Part shown: piece by piece, positions 16,856 through 26,191 of the stretch
Layout of the letters: every line of letters begins with the position of its first letter
How positions within the stretch are numbered: the stretch's first letter is position 1
Assembly: GCA_016124635.1 (NCBI GenBank)
Contig: WGNJ01000013.1
Location: forward strand, 124,001-188,000
Source of the DNA: Alphaproteobacteria bacterium
GTDB lineage: Bacteria > Pseudomonadota > Alphaproteobacteria > Micropepsales > Micropepsaceae
Direction: 5' to 3'
Length of the DNA stretch: 64,000 nucleotides
Notes under the pieces: generated by a model
Seen by the model: only the letters and a program-made list of their open reading frames with translations
Databases searched by the model: none
Told to the model about the DNA's origin: nothing
Made by a program: the position numbers and the translations under genes

Positions 16856-18663
16856 TGAGAGTGTTGTCCGCGTTCGCCGCGATCTTCATCGCGGCCGCGC
16901 CGGCCTTTGCCGGCGCGGTTGACGATCCGTCGATCGGCCTCTGGTCGACGCAGCTTGACTTCCCCTCGGGCTTGCACGGCGAGCTTACGATCGCGAAAGC
17001 GGGCGACAATTGGCGCGCGTCGATCGGGCGCATCGAAGTGATGTCGCCGGCTGCGGCACGGATGAAGTTCACCTTCCCGAACAATGGCGGCGAGCTTCGC
17101 CTCTCTCAGGACGGCGGCAATATGCGCGCCTTCTGGATTACACCGTCAATCTTCCTGACGGCGACGCATGAACCAGGCAGCGCGACGCAACCTTATGCTT
17201 CGCCGCTGCGGCTGATGCCGACGGGCGCCGGATGGCGCGCGATCGTCGAACCGCTTCCCGTCCGCTTCACGCTTTACTTGAAGATCTATCGCGACGCTGA
17301 GGGCAAACTTGTCGGCGCCTTTCGCAATCCCGAGTACAATTTCAACGGCGGCTTCCCGCTCTTCGCCGTTGCTCGCAACGGCGACAATCTCCATTTCACC
17401 GCCGATCGCGAGGACGCCGGCCGCGATATTGCCATCGACGCACGCCTGCTGCGCGCGCCTGATCGCGTCGAGGTCAACTGGCCGATCCTCGGTCGTTCGC
17501 TCGAACTGCTGCGGCGCTCGCCGGCAGAAGCGAAAGGCTTCTTTCCACGGCCGCCCGGCAGCGCGCCTTACACCTACCGGGAGCCGGAGCGCACCAACGA
17601 CGGTTGGACTGTGGCGCGCGCTGCCAGTGTCGGATTCGACGAAGCCGCGTTGGCTGCAACCGTGCAGAGGATAATCGATATTGATCCCGCGACGCGCCGC
17701 GCCTGGCTGATCCATTCGCTCGCGGTCGTGCGCCACGGCAGGCTCGTGCTCGACGAATATTTCTACGGCTTCGACCGCGACCGCCCGCACGACTTGCGCT
17801 CGGCCGGGAAGACCTATTCCGCCGTGATGCTGGGCGCAATGATGCTGCAAGGCGTGAAGCTGTCGCCACAGTCGAAGATCTACGACGTGCTGACCCCGCT
17901 CGGTCCCTTCGCCCACCCTGATCCACGCAAGGCCAAGATCACACTCGCTCATTTGCTGACACACACGGCGGGCCTCGCCTGCGACGACAACGACGAGAAC
18001 TCGCCCGGTGGCGAAGACAAGATGCAGTCGCAGAGCGCGCAACCGAATTGGTGGAAATACACGCTCGATCTGCCGGTGGCCTACGAACCGGGCGCCCATT
18101 ACGCTTATTGCTCGGCCAACATCAACTTGGTCGGCGCCGCGCTCACAACGGTGACACATACCTGGTTGCCGGAGCTTTTCGATCGCACCGTCGCCGAGCC
18201 GCTGCAATTCGGCACGTATTATTGGAATCTGATGCCGACCGGCGAAGGTTACCTCGGCGGCGGCGCCCACGTGCGCACGCGCGACTTCGCGAAAATCGGA
18301 CAAGCCTATCTTGCCGGCGGCGTCTGGAACGGCCGGCGTATCGCGAGCGAAGCATGGGCGAGAGAGGCGGTCGCGCCGCACGCTCGCATCTCGCCTGCAA
18401 CGACGGGGCGCTCAGGCGAGGATTTCACCAACGTCTACTGGGAGACCGACGAAGGCTATGCCTGGCACCGGCTGGACGTGAAGTCGGGCGACAAGCGCTA
18501 TCAGGCGATCTTTGCCAACGGTAACGGCGGCCAGTTGCTGGTAATCGTGCCTCAGTTCGATCTGGTCGTCGCCTTCACCGCCGGCAATTACGGTCAAGGC
18601 GTTTGGAATCGCGAGCGCGACGACATCGTCGGCGGCATGATCATCCCCGCCATTCGTCACTAG
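16855..18663 (+). CDS. Secreted serine hydrolase, beta-lactamase/esterase fold
   Basis: A 602-residue protein with a signal peptide (MRVLSAFAAIFIAAAPAFAG, cleavage near residue 20). Residues about 25-225 form a beta-rich N-terminal domain. The rest is a class C beta-lactamase-like catalytic domain with S316-x-x-K319 (SAGK) and the second motif Y418-C-S420 (YCSANI), plus GGGAHVRTRDFAKIGQAYL. Such enzymes are periplasmic esterases or peptidases more often than true beta-lactamases. It is translationally coupled to the GntR regulator, which probably controls it. Confidence 0.87.
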   Translation: MRVLSAFAAIFIAAAPAFAGAVDDPSIGLWSTQLDFPSGLHGELTIAKAGDNWRASIGRIEVMSPAAARMKFTFPNNGGELRLSQDGGNMRAFWITPSIFLTATHEPGSATQPYASPLRLMPTGAGWRAIVEPLPVRFTLYLKIYRDAEGKLVGAFRNPEYNFNGGFPLFAVARNGDNLHFTADREDAGRDIAIDARLLRAPDRVEVNWPILGRSLELLRRSPAEAKGFFPRPPGSAPYTYREPERTNDGWTVARAASVGFDEAALAATVQRIIDIDPATRRAWLIHSLAVVRHGRLVLDEYFYGFDRDRPHDLRSAGKTYSAVMLGAMMLQGVKLSPQSKIYDVLTPLGPFAHPDPRKAKITLAHLLTHTAGLACDDNDENSPGGEDKMQSQSAQPNWWKYTLDLPVAYEPGAHYAYCSANINLVGAALTTVTHTWLPELFDRTVAEPLQFGTYYWNLMPTGEGYLGGGAHVRTRDFAKIGQAYLAGGVWNGRRIASEAWAREAVAPHARISPATTGRSGEDFTNVYWETDEGYAWHRLDVKSGDKRYQAIFANGNGGQLLVIVPQFDLVVAFTAGNYGQGVWNRERDDIVGGMIIPAIRH

Positions 18664-18779
18664 CCTCTCCACGCCGAACGAGGGGCGGCAAAGGCGCAAG
18701 CGAGGAACGTCGCAGATCGAATTGCGACGTCGAACATGTCGGGGGCGACAGAAAGCTCGCGGCCGCGTGAAGATCAAAT

Positions 18780-18795
18780 TGTGTCAGAGTTTGTC
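18780..18795. promoter_or_regulatory. Second copy of the TGTC-N6-TGTC motif, before the EF-hand gene
   Basis: TGTGTCAGAGTTTGTC has TGTC half sites at 18782 and 18792, again 10 bp apart, about 114 bp before the ATG at 18909. A further TTTGTC follows at 18817-18822. It matches 13 of 16 positions of the site before the response regulator gene at 15981-15996. Confidence 0.45.
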
Positions 18796-18908
18796 TCAAG
18801 GCCTTTTGCGGCAAACTTTGTCCAAGACATGTGCCGCAGCGACAAACGGTCGTGATAATCGCCGGTCACCGTCGGGCCTGTGAACTGCAGACCTTGAGGA
18901 GAGTTGTC

Positions 18909-19421
18909 ATGAACAAAGTTTGGCTCGTTATAGCGGCCGGCGGGCTGATGGGCTTTGTCAGCGAATTCGGCGCGCCGACGGCGTTGGCCAAGGAACGCTG
19001 CGTGTGCAGCATGGAGGTCCCGCCGGTGCCGCCGGTCGCCCCCGTTCCGCCCGCGCCCCCCGTGCCGCCTCCGCCGCCGCCCGACGGTCCGCGCGTGCAC
19101 AGGCAGGTGATGATCATTGCGCCCGACGGTGAGCACGGCCGCCATCATGTCCGCCGCGTCGTGCGCGTGGTCGAGCGAGACGAGGACCATCGCATGACGC
19201 GCAAGGAGTTCATGCGCCGCGCCGAGCGCGCCTTCGACGAGCACGACAGGAACCACGACGGTGTCCTGGATAGCGACGACCTCGATGACATGGCCGATAT
19301 CGACGAAGACATCGAAGAGATCGAGATTCCGGACGTTCCCGATCTGCCGGAGATCGCCGACGTGCCCGAGCCGCCGGAAGCGCCCGCCCCACCTGCACCA
19401 CCGCGCCATCATCATCACTGA
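18909..19421 (+). CDS. Exported EF-hand protein, proline-rich, with a natural HHHH end
   Basis: A 170-residue protein with a strong GAGGAG site upstream and a signal peptide (about residues 1-27). A Pro/Val run (VPPVPPVAPVPPAPP, about 38-60) follows, then a basic/His-rich stretch. Next is one canonical EF-hand loop, DRNHDGVLDSDD (about 113-124), a very acidic segment (DMADIDEDIEEIEIPDVPD) and a Pro-rich tail ending in four histidines. It probably sits in the periplasm and could bind Ca2+ and other cations. The Pro-rich plus acidic layout mirrors the periplasmic domain of the kinase at 13579, and its upstream region carries the putative regulator site. Confidence 0.85.
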   Translation: MNKVWLVIAAGGLMGFVSEFGAPTALAKERCVCSMEVPPVPPVAPVPPAPPVPPPPPPDGPRVHRQVMIIAPDGEHGRHHVRRVVRVVERDEDHRMTRKEFMRRAERAFDEHDRNHDGVLDSDDLDDMADIDEDIEEIEIPDVPDLPEIADVPEPPEAPAPPAPPRHHHH

Positions 19422-19437
19422 CGAGATCGAGCTTTCG

Positions 19438-19466
19438 TCCCGGCCGCATTGCATCAGCGGCCGGGA
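19438..19466. terminator. Terminator hairpin after the EF-hand gene
   Basis: TCCCGGCCGC (19438-19447) and GCGGCCGGGA (19457-19466) form a perfect 10-bp stem with a 9-base loop. A T-rich stretch follows 17 bases later. It lies between the convergent EF-hand and TPR genes and may serve both. Confidence 0.6.
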
Positions 19467-19505
19467 TGGCAAGCACCGATTAGGTTTTTGTCGTCGCGAT
19501 GTTTG

Positions 19506-20537
19506 CTAGTTGCGCTCGGCGTGATCGGTATGGCCGTCGCCGCTGTCGCTGGATTGCGCCGGCGGCGTCGACGTGTCCGGTGCAGAGGTGTTCGCTGTGG
19601 ACGCCGGTGCATCCGACGACGACGCCGATGAAGAAGAAGAATCGGTGGGCTTCGGCGCTTGCGCGGCTGATCCGGCGGACGGCGGCGCAGTGACGGTCGC
19701 GTCGCTCGTGCTCTGCAGCTCGGTGCCCTCTTGCGGTTTCACCATGACCGGCGAGGGGATGCCTTGCGCGACCATCGTTTCAAGGATGCTCTGGTCCAGC
19801 AGATAGGCCTGCGTAAGGTCCTGCATCCCGCTCTTCTTGTCGCCGGAATAGAGCTTCGCGCAAGCGCGCCCGAAGAAGGCTTCCGGGTTGGACGGCGCAG
19901 CCGCGAGCACTTGGTCATAGTCGGCGATCGCCTCAGGCCATCTTTGCAAGCGCAGATAAGCGTGGCCGCGCTGCAGTCGCGCGGTGACGTCGCGCGTGCC
20001 GAGCGAGATCGCCCGCGTCAGGTCCTGGATCGCGTGCGCGTTGTCACCCTTCTTGCCGTACGCGGTGCCTCGTCCCGTCAAGGCCGAAACATCGCCGGGT
20101 GTCGCCATCAGCACGCGCGTGTAGTCGATGATGGCCATCGCGTAATTCTTCGTCGCGCGGTAGGCGACGGCGCGATTGTAGACTGCCTCGATGTAGTCGG
20201 TCCTGATCTCGAGCGCCGACGTGTAATCGCTGATCGCCGAGCTTAGATCGTCTTTGGAGAAATACGCGTTTCCACGATTGTAGTACGCGGTCGCGCGCTG
20301 GTCCTTCTTGCGGCGCGAGTTGATGATCGCCGTGCAGCCGCGAATCTGTTGGTCGTCGGTAATCGGAAATCCGCCCGTGCACCACTTGTCCGGGTCGGTC
20401 ATCGGAATGTCTTTCTGGGTCGGCGTCGTCGCGGAAGAGCGGTGGTGGCGATGGTGACCCTTGCTGCGAGCGTCCGCCGCTATGGTGAAGACGGCCGCCA
20501 AAGCGACGCCCAAAAGCGCGATCCGCAATATACGCAT
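19506..20537 (-). CDS. Exported tetratricopeptide-repeat protein
   Basis: A 343-residue protein with a signal peptide (about 1-23), a basic linker, and roughly five TPR units from about 80 to 250 (for example AYYNRGNAYFSKDDLSSAI, AVYNRAVAYRATKNYAMAI, ARLQRGHAYLRLQRWPEAI). The last 80 residues are Ser/Thr/Ala/Pro-rich and disordered. TPR arrays bind partner proteins; no partner can be named. It resembles the TPR protein cut by the right edge (63312) in repeat style but not in its ends. Confidence 0.85.
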   Translation of the reverse strand: MRILRIALLGVALAAVFTIAADARSKGHHRHHRSSATTPTQKDIPMTDPDKWCTGGFPITDDQQIRGCTAIINSRRKKDQRATAYYNRGNAYFSKDDLSSAISDYTSALEIRTDYIEAVYNRAVAYRATKNYAMAIIDYTRVLMATPGDVSALTGRGTAYGKKGDNAHAIQDLTRAISLGTRDVTARLQRGHAYLRLQRWPEAIADYDQVLAAAPSNPEAFFGRACAKLYSGDKKSGMQDLTQAYLLDQSILETMVAQGIPSPVMVKPQEGTELQSTSDATVTAPPSAGSAAQAPKPTDSSSSSASSSDAPASTANTSAPDTSTPPAQSSDSGDGHTDHAERN

Positions 20538-20654
20538 GACGATTTACTCCCACCCGCGCGGATTCGCGCAACTCGCGTCCGCAAGGTCAAGAGGGTGTCG
20601 CCACGAATTGAACGCGGGGCGTCGCCTGCAAGGCGTTAACCGTAAGCGAATGGC

Positions 20655-23396
20655 CTAGTTTTCGCGCGTCGCGGGCACGAACACGAAGCGCGTGTAGAAC
20701 CAGCTTAGGCCGAGCAAGCTGACCCCGAGGCCGAGGAATGAGATCACGCGCCAAAGGCCGGTCAGCGCCGAGGCGTCATATAGGAACACCTTGCCGACCG
20801 TCAGCACCATGAGCGCGAGCGAGGCGTAGCGCAGCAGCTTGTCCTTGCGCAGCGCGCCGGCGAAGAGCAGCGCGATACCGCCGATGAGCCAGACGAAGGA
20901 GTAGGTGTAGATTTCGGCGTCGCTCGTATCGCCTCCGTTCAACATCGGGCCGTGATAGAACTGGCGCACGTTCAGCGACACCAGCACGAAGGCGAGCACC
21001 AGCGATCCTGCACCGGCAATCGGAGCAAGATTGAATTTCGAAACGGTCGGCCGCAGCCGCGCGCCCAACCAAAGCCACACGATCGGCAGGCCGAACGGCA
21101 GCAGCAAATAGTTGAACGCCAACCATGGGCCGACGTCGTGGGAAACGACCAAGGGGCTCGAGATCAGCATGTCGAAGAAGACGATGCGGAACGCGGCGAT
21201 CGCGCCGATGATCACGGCGCCCCACTCGACGGCCTTTCGTTGAAAGCGCTTGGCGAGGAACAGCAACGCCAATGCGTAGGCAAAGAGGATGTTGGTGATG
21301 ACGCCGCGTTCGAAGAACGTGCCGGGCGAAAACAGCACGTCCTCGCCGCTATAAGAGACGTGGCGGGTCAGGTAATAACCCATGACGCCTAAGAGCGCGA
21401 TCGCCGCTCCCTCGAAGCTGCGCACCAAAGCGTCGTCCGCGCGCCGCCGGAACAAGACGCTCGCGCCGGCGAACATGAGCGCCGGAATGCCGAGTTGAAA
21501 GAGCGGCGCTTCGACGACCGGCACTTCGCTGATCGCGTGCAGCCGCGCCTCGGCGACGGCGTAGCTCGTCAGCTCGATTAGTAACAGGATCTGCGGCGCG
21601 AGCAGCACGGCGAACACGATCGCAACGGCGGCTGCGATCAGCCGCAAGGCCTTGATCTCGGTGCGCGTGTCGAGCCAGGCAATGATCAACACCTGAACCG
21701 CGAGGGCGACGGACAAGAACTCGCGTTTGAGTTCGATGCCGAGACCGAGCGACAGAAACGTGGTCGCGGCGACCGCGAACACGGCGAGCAAATGCTGCTT
21801 GTCTTCGGCCCGGCCGTTGAACGCTTCCATGACACGGCCGGTTGCCAGCGTCGCGAGCGCCGCCAGCGCCATCGCGACAGCGCCCCAGATCGGGAATACG
21901 CCTGTCTTTGTTGCGGCGGCGGCGACGGCCCAGTCGTCCGAGAATTCGTGCAGCCGCGCGTAAGCCAGGAGGTAGAAGAGCGCGGCGCTGATTGCGCATT
22001 GGAGCGCCCACGGCAATGCATCGCGCACACGCCACATCAAAATATAACCGCTCAACGCAAAGAGCGCGGCGAATGCGACCAATACGTAGGTGAATCCTTC
22101 GGTCCAATCGGTGCGCCACGCGATCAGCATCGCGATGCTGGTGACCAGCGCGAGCCACGGCGCCAGCCGGAAGCGTTCCTCTTCATAGGCTGCAAGCGCG
22201 ATGCTTGCCGCTGAGAGCAAGCCGAAGAGCACCCATTGCGACATGCTGAAATCGCTTCGCGCCGTGATCGCCGCCATGAATACGATCGAGGCGCTGAGCA
22301 CGATCAAACCGAAGAGGTTCGGCGCCGAGGCGCTGAAGTCGCGGCCCTCGTAAGGCAGCAGCGCCCGTCGCGTCGTCGCACCCAGCACGACCGCAACGCT
22401 CGCCAGAACGAAGAACGAGAGCCAGGCGCTGTCGCCGGGCGCGTCGAAGAACGAGATCCAAAGGAAGAGCCACAGGAACGCGGCGCCGATTGTCGGCCAC
22501 GCGAGCCACCACCAACCGCGGTGGCGGATGAGGAGAAAGAGCCCGGTCGTCAGCGCAAAGAGGTAAGTGAAGAGCACCGGCGCGTTCGGTTCGTTCGAGC
22601 CGACCAGCGCCGGCGTCAGGAAGCCGCCGACGAGTCCGAGAACCGCGATCGGTGCGCCGTATTGCAGCGACATCAGCACGGCGGCGGCCGTGACGATTGC
22701 CATGCTGGCAAATCCGATCGCGGGCAAGATCAATTCGTAGACCGACGTGGCGGCGAAGAGAACGCCGTAGAGCGCGGCGATGCCCGCGCCAGACAAGGCC
22801 TGCGCAATCCGTTCGCCGTTGGCGATCGCCGGCCGCGCGCGAATGAACTGCGCGGCGACGAGCATCGCGATGCCGAGGATACCGCCGAGCACGCAGCGCA
22901 CCGGCGGGCTCAACAACCCGGTGTCGATCGAATATTTGACAAGGAAGATGGCGGCGAGCGCGAGCGCGATACCGCCGATCCACACCGGCAAGCGGGCGCC
23001 GAACTGCCGTTCGAAATCGAACGGCTTGGGTGGCGAGGGCGGTGCTTTCCGAACCGGCGGCACGCTTGCCGGTTCTTTGGCCGGCTGCCAATCCGCGGTT
23101 CGTTTGTGGGCCCGCGTGGACTCGAGCCTCGCCGCGTCGCGCGACCTTTCCTGGATGGGTGAAGCCGGCATTTCCGGCGCCGTTGGCTCCGGCGTCGCCG
23201 CCGCATCCGGCTTGGCGGTCTCACCCTGTCCGCCAGCTGCACGAAAGGCATCGAACTCCTTGCGTAGCGCGACCTGCGCGGCAGCCAGCTTGTTGATCCT
23301 CTCGTGCAGGACTGCGAACTGCTGGCCACGCCGGAAGCTTCCGATCACCCCAATCGCAAGCAGCCCCAAAATGATGAGGATATAAAGAAGGTCCAT
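20655..23396 (-). CDS. DUF2339 multi-spanning membrane protein
   Basis: A 913-residue protein. An N-terminal membrane segment (about 3-20) leads to a short coiled coil (LHERINKLAAAQVALRKEF), a Pro/Glu-rich linker (about 60-125), and then about 20 or more hydrophobic segments to the C-terminus. This order is that of DUF2339 proteins, whose function is not known; a link to cell-envelope processes has been proposed for relatives. It is transcribed leftwards on its own and is divergent from the hydrolase at 23508. Confidence 0.85.
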   Translation of the reverse strand: MDLLYILIILGLLAIGVIGSFRRGQQFAVLHERINKLAAAQVALRKEFDAFRAAGGQGETAKPDAAATPEPTAPEMPASPIQERSRDAARLESTRAHKRTADWQPAKEPASVPPVRKAPPSPPKPFDFERQFGARLPVWIGGIALALAAIFLVKYSIDTGLLSPPVRCVLGGILGIAMLVAAQFIRARPAIANGERIAQALSGAGIAALYGVLFAATSVYELILPAIGFASMAIVTAAAVLMSLQYGAPIAVLGLVGGFLTPALVGSNEPNAPVLFTYLFALTTGLFLLIRHRGWWWLAWPTIGAAFLWLFLWISFFDAPGDSAWLSFFVLASVAVVLGATTRRALLPYEGRDFSASAPNLFGLIVLSASIVFMAAITARSDFSMSQWVLFGLLSAASIALAAYEEERFRLAPWLALVTSIAMLIAWRTDWTEGFTYVLVAFAALFALSGYILMWRVRDALPWALQCAISAALFYLLAYARLHEFSDDWAVAAAATKTGVFPIWGAVAMALAALATLATGRVMEAFNGRAEDKQHLLAVFAVAATTFLSLGLGIELKREFLSVALAVQVLIIAWLDTRTEIKALRLIAAAVAIVFAVLLAPQILLLIELTSYAVAEARLHAISEVPVVEAPLFQLGIPALMFAGASVLFRRRADDALVRSFEGAAIALLGVMGYYLTRHVSYSGEDVLFSPGTFFERGVITNILFAYALALLFLAKRFQRKAVEWGAVIIGAIAAFRIVFFDMLISSPLVVSHDVGPWLAFNYLLLPFGLPIVWLWLGARLRPTVSKFNLAPIAGAGSLVLAFVLVSLNVRQFYHGPMLNGGDTSDAEIYTYSFVWLIGGIALLFAGALRKDKLLRYASLALMVLTVGKVFLYDASALTGLWRVISFLGLGVSLLGLSWFYTRFVFVPATREN

Positions 23397-23507
23397 GGCC
23401 CCGGCGCCAAATCAGTTGCCCGGAATCATAACATTGATTGCAGCAAGACTAAGGCGGATGTGATTGCTGCACTTGCGCAGCGCCGCAGCATTTCGCGAAA
23501 TCGGCGC

Positions 23508-24329
23508 ATGCTGAAGCGCGCGCTCACGATCGTCTCGACCGCAGTCGCTGTTTACGCGCTGGTGACGGCCGGTCTCTATGCGTTTCAACGCTCGCTCCTT
23601 TATCGCACGCAAGCGGTCTATCAGACGCCGGCCGAAGTGCACCTCACCGGCACCACGGTGGTGCCCCTCGTCGCGGCGGACGGTGTGCACACGATAGCTT
23701 GGTATTCGCCTGCGCCTCCAGGCGCGCCGACGCTCGTCTTCTTTCATGGCAACGGCGGCAGCGTTTCGGTGCGTCATTGGCGCATCCGCCGCGGCCAGAA
23801 AATGGGTTACGGCGTCTTCCTCGTCGAATACCGCGGCTTCGGCGGCTGCGAAGGTTCGCCGACGGAGGAGGGGCTCTATGCCGACGCGCGAGCAGCGCTC
23901 GATTGGCTCGAAGCACGCGGCGTGCACTCGACGTCGATGATCCTCTACGGCGAGTCGTTGGGCTCCGGCGTCGCGGTCAAGATGGCGACCGAGCGTCGGG
24001 TCGCGGGCGTCGTCCTCGAAGCGCCTTACACGTCGACGGTCGACGTCGCCGCGTTGAAATATTGGATGTTTCCCGTGCGTTGGCTGATGTGGGATCGCTT
24101 CGACTCCCTCTCGCGGATCAAGAAGATTCACGCGCCGCTTCTGGTGATGCACGGCGCCGCCGATGCAACGATCCCGCAGAGCGAGGGGCGCGAGCTCTTA
24201 GCAGCAGCGCTTGAACCCAAAGTCGGCTACTTCCCGCCCGACGGCCATCACCTCGATCTGGTTCTTCACGGCGCCTACGATCAGATCGATCAATTCATCG
24301 CACGGTTTTGGCGGGCGCCGGGACGCTAA
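23508..24329 (+). CDS. Membrane-anchored alpha/beta hydrolase (BEM46/ABHD13-like)
   Basis: Start chosen at ATG 23508, which gives 273 residues and an N-terminal membrane segment (MLKRALTIVSTAVAVYALV); the upstream extension overlaps the DUF2339 start region and is rejected. Motifs: FFHGNGGSVSVRHW, the nucleophile elbow YGESLGSGVAVKMA, the acid loop MHGAADATIP and a histidine in PPDGHHLDLV. This is the ABHD13/BEM46 type of serine hydrolase. Its stop codon overlaps that of the convergent amidohydrolase gene. Confidence 0.85.
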   Translation: MLKRALTIVSTAVAVYALVTAGLYAFQRSLLYRTQAVYQTPAEVHLTGTTVVPLVAADGVHTIAWYSPAPPGAPTLVFFHGNGGSVSVRHWRIRRGQKMGYGVFLVEYRGFGGCEGSPTEEGLYADARAALDWLEARGVHSTSMILYGESLGSGVAVKMATERRVAGVVLEAPYTSTVDVAALKYWMFPVRWLMWDRFDSLSRIKKIHAPLLVMHGAADATIPQSEGRELLAAALEPKVGYFPPDGHHLDLVLHGAYDQIDQFIARFWRAPGR

Positions 24330-25567
24330 AGCCTGTTCTTGTGGAACGCGCCGGCTTTCATGATCGCGGATAGATGCACGCCTTGATCTTGGAACAGCCA
24401 CAAATCCTTCACCGGGTTGCCGTCGACGACGATGAGGTCGGCGAACGCGCCGGGCTCGATGACGCCGAGCTTGCCTTCGCGCCGCACGACTTGCGCACCG
24501 ACCAGCGTCGCTTGGCGTATGATCTCGATCGGTGAAAGCACCTCGGCGCGGAACAAGAATTCGCGCGACTGATGCACCTGCAGTTTGCCGAGCAGGTCGG
24601 AGCCGAAGCCGACCGGCACGCCCGCGCGCTTGCAGATTTCGAGTGAGCGCAATCCGCCTTCGATCACGAGATCGTTCTTCTCGAGCTGCGATGCCGAGAG
24701 TCCAAGCGACCGGCCTTCTTCCTTCATCATGTAATAGGTGACGAGGTTTGCCACCATCAGCGCGTTGCGCTCCGACATCAGCCTGGCGGTGGACTCGTCG
24801 ATCAGGTTGCCGTGCTCGATCGTGCGCACGCCGTTCTCGACGCCGCGCGTAATCGCTTCGGGCGTGTAGGCATGCGCGAGTACGTAGCGCCCGAAGGCAT
24901 GCGCCTCTTCCACGGCGGCTTTGATCTCGCCGACGGAGAATTGCAAACTGTCGAGCGGATCCCATGGCGACGCGACGCCGCCGGAGAGCATCAGCTTGAT
25001 CTGATCCGCGCCTTGCCGCATCTGCTCGCGCACGGCTTGACGCACACCATCGACGCCGTCGGCAATGCCGGTGATGAAGGAGAGCGCATCGCAGCAGTGG
25101 CAACCGGCTTGATGCTTGAACTGCGTGCGCCGGCGCGAGTCCGAGTGTCCGCCGGTCGGCCCGATCGCTTGGCCTGAGATGAAGAGGCGGGGCCCCGCAA
25201 GCGTCCCGTTCTCGACGGCTTCCTTGATGCCCCAATCCGCGCCGCCCGTGTCGCGCACGGTCGTGAAGCCACGCTCGAGCATCTGTTTGAGCAACACCGA
25301 TGCCTTCGCCGTCAGCAGCGTCAACGGCATCGACTCGAGCCGCCCGATCCCGACTTCGACGAGATAGACGTGGGCATGACAATCGATCAGCCCGGGCATC
25401 AGCGTCTTGCCACCGCAATCGATCGTTGTCGCTCCGCCGGATTTGATCGGCGCCGAGGATACCTCGCGGATGGTATCGCCCTCGACGAGGACTTCGTATC
25501 CGCCGCGCGCTTCGTCCCATCGCGGATCGAGCAGCTGCATATTCCTGAAGAGAAATTGTTTCGTCAT
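24326..25567 (-). CDS. Metal-dependent amidohydrolase (imidazolonepropionase/prolidase-like)
   Basis: A 413-residue amidohydrolase-superfamily enzyme. It has the H64-x-H66 metal pair in GLIDCHAHVYL, a carbamylatable Lys192 (DQIKLMLSGG), His233, His253 and the catalytic Asp325 (GFGSDLLG), so all ligands of a binuclear site are present. The sequence is of the group that hydrolyses Xaa-Pro or Xaa-Arg dipeptides and N-acyl amino acids; the exact substrate cannot be told. No signal peptide is seen. It starts at ATG 25567, 53 bp from the divergent GNAT gene at 25621. Confidence 0.88.
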   Translation of the reverse strand: MTKQFLFRNMQLLDPRWDEARGGYEVLVEGDTIREVSSAPIKSGGATTIDCGGKTLMPGLIDCHAHVYLVEVGIGRLESMPLTLLTAKASVLLKQMLERGFTTVRDTGGADWGIKEAVENGTLAGPRLFISGQAIGPTGGHSDSRRRTQFKHQAGCHCCDALSFITGIADGVDGVRQAVREQMRQGADQIKLMLSGGVASPWDPLDSLQFSVGEIKAAVEEAHAFGRYVLAHAYTPEAITRGVENGVRTIEHGNLIDESTARLMSERNALMVANLVTYYMMKEEGRSLGLSASQLEKNDLVIEGGLRSLEICKRAGVPVGFGSDLLGKLQVHQSREFLFRAEVLSPIEIIRQATLVGAQVVRREGKLGVIEPGAFADLIVVDGNPVKDLWLFQDQGVHLSAIMKAGAFHKNRL

Positions 25568-25620
25568 AGAAGGAGTCCCTTGGCCGCCGTGATAGTGTCA
25601 CGTTGTGAACGAGCGAGCCA

Positions 25621-26181
25621 ATGCCTATCGAACTCGTCAAGCCGGCGCCCCAATTCCTGGAAGGCTACATCGATGCGTTGCATCAGGGCTGGAGTCCGGA
25701 CAACGTTCGTGGTCGTGCGGCCGCGGAGGAACATCTGACGCGCATTGCACAAGACGCCAACGCATTTCTCGCCAGTCTCGACGATCCCGACGCTATGGGT
25801 GCGCCGGTTAAGCTGCCCGATGGTTCGCTTGTTCCGCGCTTGCCGGGTTTTGTCCGTTGGATATGGGACGGTGCCTTCTGCGGCAGCATTGGCTTTCGCT
25901 GGCAGGCCGGCACATCCGCATTACCCGCGCATGTGCTGGGGCATATCGGCTATTCGACCGTTCCGTGGAAACAGGGCAGGGGATACGCCACACGGGCTCT
26001 GAAGCAGCTGTTGCCTTTGGCGCGCGAGCGCGGCCTGGACTATGTCGAGCTAACAACGGATCCAGCGAACATCCCGTCCCAGCGAGTTATTACCGGCAAC
26101 GGCGGCGTACTGATCGAGGAGTTCGTGAAGGCGGCGGTCTACGGCGGCGGCAAGTCGCTGCGCTATCGAATCTGGCTTTAG
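25621..26181 (+). CDS. GNAT family N-acetyltransferase
   Basis: A 186-residue protein of the larger acetyltransferase group that begins with a helical segment (LVKPAPQFLEGYIDALHQGW). It contains a WKQGRGYATRALKQLLPLA acetyl-CoA loop (about 119-137) and PANIPSQRVITGNGG near the end. It is divergent from the amidohydrolase with only about 50 bp between start codons, which suggests a shared control region. The substrate is unknown. Confidence 0.85.
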   Translation: MPIELVKPAPQFLEGYIDALHQGWSPDNVRGRAAAEEHLTRIAQDANAFLASLDDPDAMGAPVKLPDGSLVPRLPGFVRWIWDGAFCGSIGFRWQAGTSALPAHVLGHIGYSTVPWKQGRGYATRALKQLLPLARERGLDYVELTTDPANIPSQRVITGNGGVLIEEFVKAAVYGGGKSLRYRIWL

Positions 26182-26191
26182 CCGTTTGCAT

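Noticed and set aside
16855..18663. Secreted serine hydrolase as an antibiotic-resistance beta-lactamase
   Set aside because: The fold is of class C type, but the large N-terminal domain and GntR coupling fit an esterase or peptidase better. No resistance claim can be made.
24198..25640. 480-codon open frame on the minus strand
   Set aside because: Same-strand shifted frame over the amidohydrolase; composition is Arg-rich and lacks family motifs, while the amidohydrolase has all metal ligands.
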